Shown: piece by piece, positions 5,263 through 8,478 of the stretch | Position numbering within the stretch: position 1 is the first letter of the stretch | How the letters are laid out: every line of letters starts with the position of its first letter | Assembly (NCBI GenBank): GCA_905200435.1 | Contig: CAJKKJ010000021.1 | Location: 1-8,478 of the forward strand | Direction: 5' to 3' | Length of the DNA: 8,478 nucleotides | From: an uncultured Bacillota bacterium | GTDB lineage: Bacteria; Bacillota_I; Bacilli_A; RF39; UBA660 | The notes under the pieces: model-generated | Told to the model about the DNA's origin: nothing | The model's database searches: none | The model's input: the letters and a program-made list of their open reading frames with translations, nothing else | Program-made: the position numbers and the translations under genes

Positions 5263-5609
5263 AATATTTGTTTTTTTATCCATTCCATTATTATATTTAC
5301 TATATAATCTATGTCTTCTTCAGTTAAAATTTTATTTTTATCAATATGGTGCCATTTTTCTAGACAGGTTCTACAACAAGTAGCAGTTGCATGTTGAGCG
5401 ATAAAAACAGGATGTCCATGTGTTGGTGTTTGTTTTCCATCTTTTACAACTCTTATATCTTTGAGTCTTTGATTAACAAAATCATATGCATGTTCTTTTA
5501 TTTTTTCTAATGATTTTTTTTCTATATATTTTTTATCTTTTTCTTTTAAGTTAAAACTACTTCTAAATTTTGATCTAGATAGTTTATATAATATATCATC
5601 TGTTTTCAT
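5259..5609 (-). CDS. DUF4186 family protein
   Basis: The 116-residue protein matches what I recall of DUF4186. It has an N-terminal helical part with HAYDFVNQRL (40-49), then GKQTPTHGHPVFIAQHATAT (58-77), CCRTCLEKWH (78-87), LTEEDIDYIV and a final helix IMEWIKKQ. Three cysteines (78, 79, 82) and several histidines are close together and could bind metal, but no function is established for the family. It appears complete. The ATG begins one base after the ffh TAA, with no good Shine-Dalgarno of its own, so its translation probably depends on ffh. Its stop overlaps the preferred start of the Fic fragment. Confidence 0.8.
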   Translation of the reverse strand: MKTDDILYKLSRSKFRSSFNLKEKDKKYIEKKSLEKIKEHAYDFVNQRLKDIRVVKDGKQTPTHGHPVFIAQHATATCCRTCLEKWHHIDKNKILTEEDIDYIVNIIMEWIKKQIL

Positions 5610-5610
5610 A

Positions 5611-6918
5611 TTAAAATGGTAACTTCATATTTCCATTTTGAAGTCTTTTCATCATCTCTTTCATTTGTTCAAATTGTTTTAAAAGTCTATTTACTTCTTC
5701 AACACTTCTTCCTGAACCTTTTGCGATTCGCATTTTACGACTTGCCTTTAGTACTTCTGGATGTCTTCTCTCATATGGTGTCATTGATAGAATAATTGCT
5801 TCTACGTGCGCTAGGTCTTTTGGATTTATTTGAACATTATTTAATCCCATCTTATTTGCTCCTGGCATTAATTTTAGTAAGTTTTCAAGTGGACCTAATT
5901 TTTTTATTTGGTTCATTTGTTTTAAAAAGTCTTCTAAATCGAATTTGCCTTTCTTCATTTTTTTTGCTAATTCTTCAGCTTCTTTTTCATCTATTATTGA
6001 TTCTGCTTTTTCAACCATTGACATTAAATCGCCCATATCTAGTATACGGCTTGCCATTCTGTCTGGATAAAATTCTTCTAGACCATCTAATTTTTCACTT
6101 GTTCCTATAAATTTTATTGGTATATGAGTTAGATGTCTAACTGATAATGCTACACCACCTTTAGTATCACCATCTAGTTTTGTTAGAATCGCACCTGTTA
6201 AGTTTAATTTTTCATTGAAACCATTTATTACATTTATGGCATCTTGACCAATCATACTATCCAGTACCAATAATATTTCATCTGGTTTTACACTATCTTC
6301 TATATTTTTTAATTCATTCATTAATACTTCATCAATGTGCAAACGACCAGCTGTATCTATTAATACATAGTCATAATTGTTTTCTTTAGCGTATTTGATA
6401 GCATTTTTACTTGTTTCAACGGGATTATTTTTTCCTTCTTCATATACTTCGATATTTAATTCTTTTCCTAGTTGTTTTAACTGGTCTATAGCAGCTGGTC
6501 TATAGATATCACATGCTACTAATAATGGCTTTTTTTTGTATTTTTTTCTTAGTAGATTTGCTAGTTTTCCGATTGTTGTTGTTTTACCAGATCCTTGTAA
6601 ACCAACTAGCATTAAAACTGTTGGATTACCATTAATTTTTAAATCTTCTTTATCGCCACCCAGTAGTTCTACTAGTTCGTCTTTTAATATTTTTACGAAT
6701 ACTTCTCCTGGGTTTAAAGATGCTTTTACTTCTTCACCTAGTGCTTTTGTTTTTACATCTTCAATAAATTCTTTTACGACTTTATAATTGACATCCGCTT
6801 CTAGTAAAGCTAATCTAATTTCTCTTGTTACATCACTTATATTTTCTTCGGTTATTTTTCCGTACCCTTTTATTTTCTTTATTGCGTTTTGTAATCTTTC
6901 TCCTAATGACTCAAACAT
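5611..6918 (-). CDS. ffh: Signal recognition particle protein Ffh (SRP54)
   Basis: This 435-residue protein is a complete Ffh, the GTPase that binds signal peptides and 4.5S/6S RNA and delivers ribosomes to FtsY at the membrane. The N domain spans about residues 1-85. The G domain has GLQGSGKTTT (106-115), DTAGR (188-192) and TKLDGD (246-251). The methionine-rich M domain follows from about 295 and ends with the RNA-binding section MTPYERRHPEVLKASRKMRIAKGSG and MKEMMKRLQNG. I chose ATG at 6916-6918 behind AGGAGG (6928-6933); the GTG at 6925-6927 lies inside the ribosome binding site. ylxM and rpsP, frequent Firmicutes neighbours, are not present. It is likely expressed with DUF4186. Confidence 0.97.
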   Translation of the reverse strand: MFESLGERLQNAIKKIKGYGKITEENISDVTREIRLALLEADVNYKVVKEFIEDVKTKALGEEVKASLNPGEVFVKILKDELVELLGGDKEDLKINGNPTVLMLVGLQGSGKTTTIGKLANLLRKKYKKKPLLVACDIYRPAAIDQLKQLGKELNIEVYEEGKNNPVETSKNAIKYAKENNYDYVLIDTAGRLHIDEVLMNELKNIEDSVKPDEILLVLDSMIGQDAINVINGFNEKLNLTGAILTKLDGDTKGGVALSVRHLTHIPIKFIGTSEKLDGLEEFYPDRMASRILDMGDLMSMVEKAESIIDEKEAEELAKKMKKGKFDLEDFLKQMNQIKKLGPLENLLKLMPGANKMGLNNVQINPKDLAHVEAIILSMTPYERRHPEVLKASRKMRIAKGSGRSVEEVNRLLKQFEQMKEMMKRLQNGNMKLPF

Positions 6919-6973
6919 TTTAATCACCCTCCTTTTAATTTTAGCAAATAATTATTAAAAAATAAAGGTTTTT

Positions 6974-7001
6974 ATGAAAAAAAGAGTTTTGTGAACTCTA
7001 A
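6974..7001 (-). terminator. Strong rho-independent terminator of the serpin gene
   Basis: On the minus strand AGAGTT (6994-6999) pairs with AACTCT (6983-6988) across the loop CACAA, followed directly by a run of seven or more T's. It starts within a few bases of the serpin stop codon. This is the clearest terminator of the window and isolates ffh from the serpin transcript. Confidence 0.85.
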
Positions 7002-7002
7002 T

Positions 7003-8478
7003 TTATTTTTTTACTTTTGTATTGTCTTCTGAATATAGAAGTGGATTATATACTGTACCTGTAAACCATACTTCTTCTGTTTTTTTATCTCTTATTATAA
7101 ACATATATGGTTTATCAAATGTTAAATCTATTTCTTCTACTGGAACATCATAGTAATAATCAAATGTTCCACCTGATCCTTTTCCGCCTGCATATGTAAC
7201 AGCTGAAGCTTTTATGCCATCTTGAGTAAATTCTATATTTGATTTATGGGAAACTTTATTTATGTATAAATCATCTGATGTAATGTTCTTTAAATCAGCT
7301 TTTCCACTTTCAAATACATTTTTAATTCCTAGAGTTTTTAAATCATTCATTAAATCTAATTCGTAATCGAACTTAAATTTTGGAATAAAGCCTGTTATTT
7401 TTGTAACAACACCATCCTTAAAATTGTTTAATTCAATTTTCTTTAATTGTCCTAGTAATGTATTTATATCCTGAACTGTTATATTTTTTACATACTCATC
7501 TAAATCTTGATTTAATGGCATAATTCCAATATATTCTAATTGTTTGCCATTATATTCTTTTAGAGATTTTGCGAATGCTTTTATATTTTCATCGGTGTAA
7601 AATGAAAAGTCTGTGCTTATATCTATTTTTTTATAATTAGAATTTATTTCCTCAATATAATCATCTAGGTATAGTTCAAATAATTCTTCATCTGTTTTAT
7701 TATCTCTATCGTATATATCTTTGATTGTTAAATTGTATTCATTTAGATATTTGATAAGTTCTTCTTTAACTGTTTTTCTTATATTGCTTTCTCCAAGTAC
7801 ATTTACAATATCATATCTATTAACGGATGCAATTATTTCCATACCTGATATTTTTTTATCCATATCTTTAAATTCTTTTTCGGTTACTTCATCTGGTCCA
7901 TACCAATAGAATTTTTCATGTTTATAATTTACACCAACAGGGCTATCGGGATATGTGTGGATGAATTTATCTTCCCATTCCATATCAATTGCAAGAGCAT
8001 TGATTAGAATTAAATCTTCTTCTGATATATCATCAAATAGATTATTTATTAAACCTAATGTTTTATTATTTACCCATTCATTTATGTTTACTGGTGACAT
8101 AAATGAATCTATTATTACTTCAGCATTATATTTATCTACTAAAGATGTTTTATAATTGTTATTTATTTTATCTTTATATATTTCTTTAATAAATATAGCA
8201 TTTGCTAGAGAGATATTTTTACTGTTTTCATATTTATTTGTTTTATAATTATAAATTATATCTAGTATTTGCTTTTTGGATTCTCCTTCTGCTCCTTCAG
8301 CTAGCATTGAAAGAGCATATTTTATAGAAAGTGGGCTATAAACTTTATTTTCTTTTTTATTTTCTAGTTGTAAAAAATATAAATCAAATGGTTCTAGTGA
8401 ATTACTTTCTATTGAATAAGCTAGCTTTTCTTTAGTTATTGGAACATCATATTTTTTTTCTTCTTTATTAATTTTTAT
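7003..8478 (-). CDS. Serpin (serine protease inhibitor family), 5' end outside the window
   Basis: The frame is open from the window edge to a TAA at 7003; 491 residues are visible and the N-terminus, with any signal peptide, is missing. Serpin landmarks in order are NKVYSPLSIKYALSMLAEGA (45-64), ANAIFI, INALAIDMEW (159-168), IGIMPL (317-322), IEFTQDGIKASAVT (415-428), then FDKPYMFIIRDK and FTGTVYNP. The small-residue hinge ASAV at 424-427 supports an inhibitory serpin. P14 is Ile (422) instead of the usual Thr or Ser, so inhibition is not certain. The reactive loop is glycine-rich (GGKGSGG, 431-437). The stretch from INALAIDMEW to IGIMPL is about 160 residues, roughly twice that of typical serpins, implying an insertion. 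Gut Firmicutes serpins (siropins) inhibit host neutrophil proteases; a similar role here is inference. An internal ATG at 8305-8307 lies in the middle of helix B and is not the start. Confidence 0.9.
   Translation of the reverse strand: MKINKEEKKYDVPITKEKLAYSIESNSLEPFDLYFLQLENKKENKVYSPLSIKYALSMLAEGAEGESKKQILDIIYNYKTNKYENSKNISLANAIFIKEIYKDKINNNYKTSLVDKYNAEVIIDSFMSPVNINEWVNNKTLGLINNLFDDISEEDLILINALAIDMEWEDKFIHTYPDSPVGVNYKHEKFYWYGPDEVTEKEFKDMDKKISGMEIIASVNRYDIVNVLGESNIRKTVKEELIKYLNEYNLTIKDIYDRDNKTDEELFELYLDDYIEEINSNYKKIDISTDFSFYTDENIKAFAKSLKEYNGKQLEYIGIMPLNQDLDEYVKNITVQDINTLLGQLKKIELNNFKDGVVTKITGFIPKFKFDYELDLMNDLKTLGIKNVFESGKADLKNITSDDLYINKVSHKSNIEFTQDGIKASAVTYAGGKGSGGTFDYYYDVPVEEIDLTFDKPYMFIIRDKKTEEVWFTGTVYNPLLYSEDNTKVKK

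Noticed and set aside
6919..6927. GTG start for ffh, three codons upstream of the chosen ATG
   Set aside because: The GTG lies inside the AGGAGGGTG ribosome binding site itself. The ATG at 6916-6918 has proper spacing and begins MFESLGERL, the usual Ffh N-terminus.
6931..6950. TGCTAAAAT as an extended -10 promoter for ffh
   Set aside because: The predicted start would fall within the Shine-Dalgarno sequence and there is no convincing -35. It is mentioned only as part of the short-leader pattern.
5796..8155. Plus-strand open frames at 5796-6110, 6536-6787, 7721-7909 and 7955-8155
   Set aside because: They are antisense to ffh and the serpin gene, without recognisable domains.
1..8478. tRNA, rRNA, CRISPR arrays, insertion sequences or riboswitches
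   Set aside because: No cloverleaf, repeat-spacer pattern, transposase or long structured leader was seen. Intergenic spaces are all under 90 bp.

Overview
The window is strongly A+T-rich DNA in which every convincing gene lies on the minus strand. Trp is encoded by TGG and several genes end in TGA, so the code is standard and not the Mycoplasma variant. A CotD-like spore-coat protein, a gut-Firmicutes-type serpin, strong AGGAGG ribosome binding sites and a Firmicutes-style Ffh suggest a low-GC, possibly spore-forming member of the Bacillota, probably from a gut. This placement is inference from gene content; there is no marker for species-level assignment.

Read in the direction of transcription (high to low coordinates): a large serpin enters from the right edge (7003-8478, start outside the window) and ends at a strong terminator. 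Next comes ffh (signal recognition particle GTPase), followed with a 1-nt gap by a DUF4186 gene and then a truncated Fic gene that keeps the inhibitory motif but lacks the catalytic core. A small Cys/His-rich CotD-like gene follows with a possible sigma-K-type promoter. A MazEF toxin-antitoxin pair comes next, flanked by two identical 30-bp copies of a hairpin sequence.

Downstream of mazF is a tightly overlapped five-gene operon: a Dam-type adenine methyltransferase, an ATP-grasp ligase, a Nudix hydrolase, an ASCH-domain gene interrupted by one in-frame TAA, and a second ASCH-domain gene. Three junctions are 4-bp ATGA overlaps or can be read as such, and one is an 8-bp overlap. This is the most system-like part of the window: a base methyltransferase with a ligase, a nucleotide hydrolase and two PUA-like nucleic-acid-binding domains, next to a toxin-antitoxin pair. 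No restriction endonuclease is visible. The left end carries a six-helix DUF308/HdeD-like membrane protein behind a perfect 26-bp dyad, and the first 27 codons of a CmpB-type membrane protein.

Several candidate promoters (dam, mazE, the CotD-like gene, possibly ffh and the DUF308 gene) place the -10 box almost directly upstream of the Shine-Dalgarno sequence, suggesting very short leaders. All functions are inferred from sequence motifs; no database search was possible.
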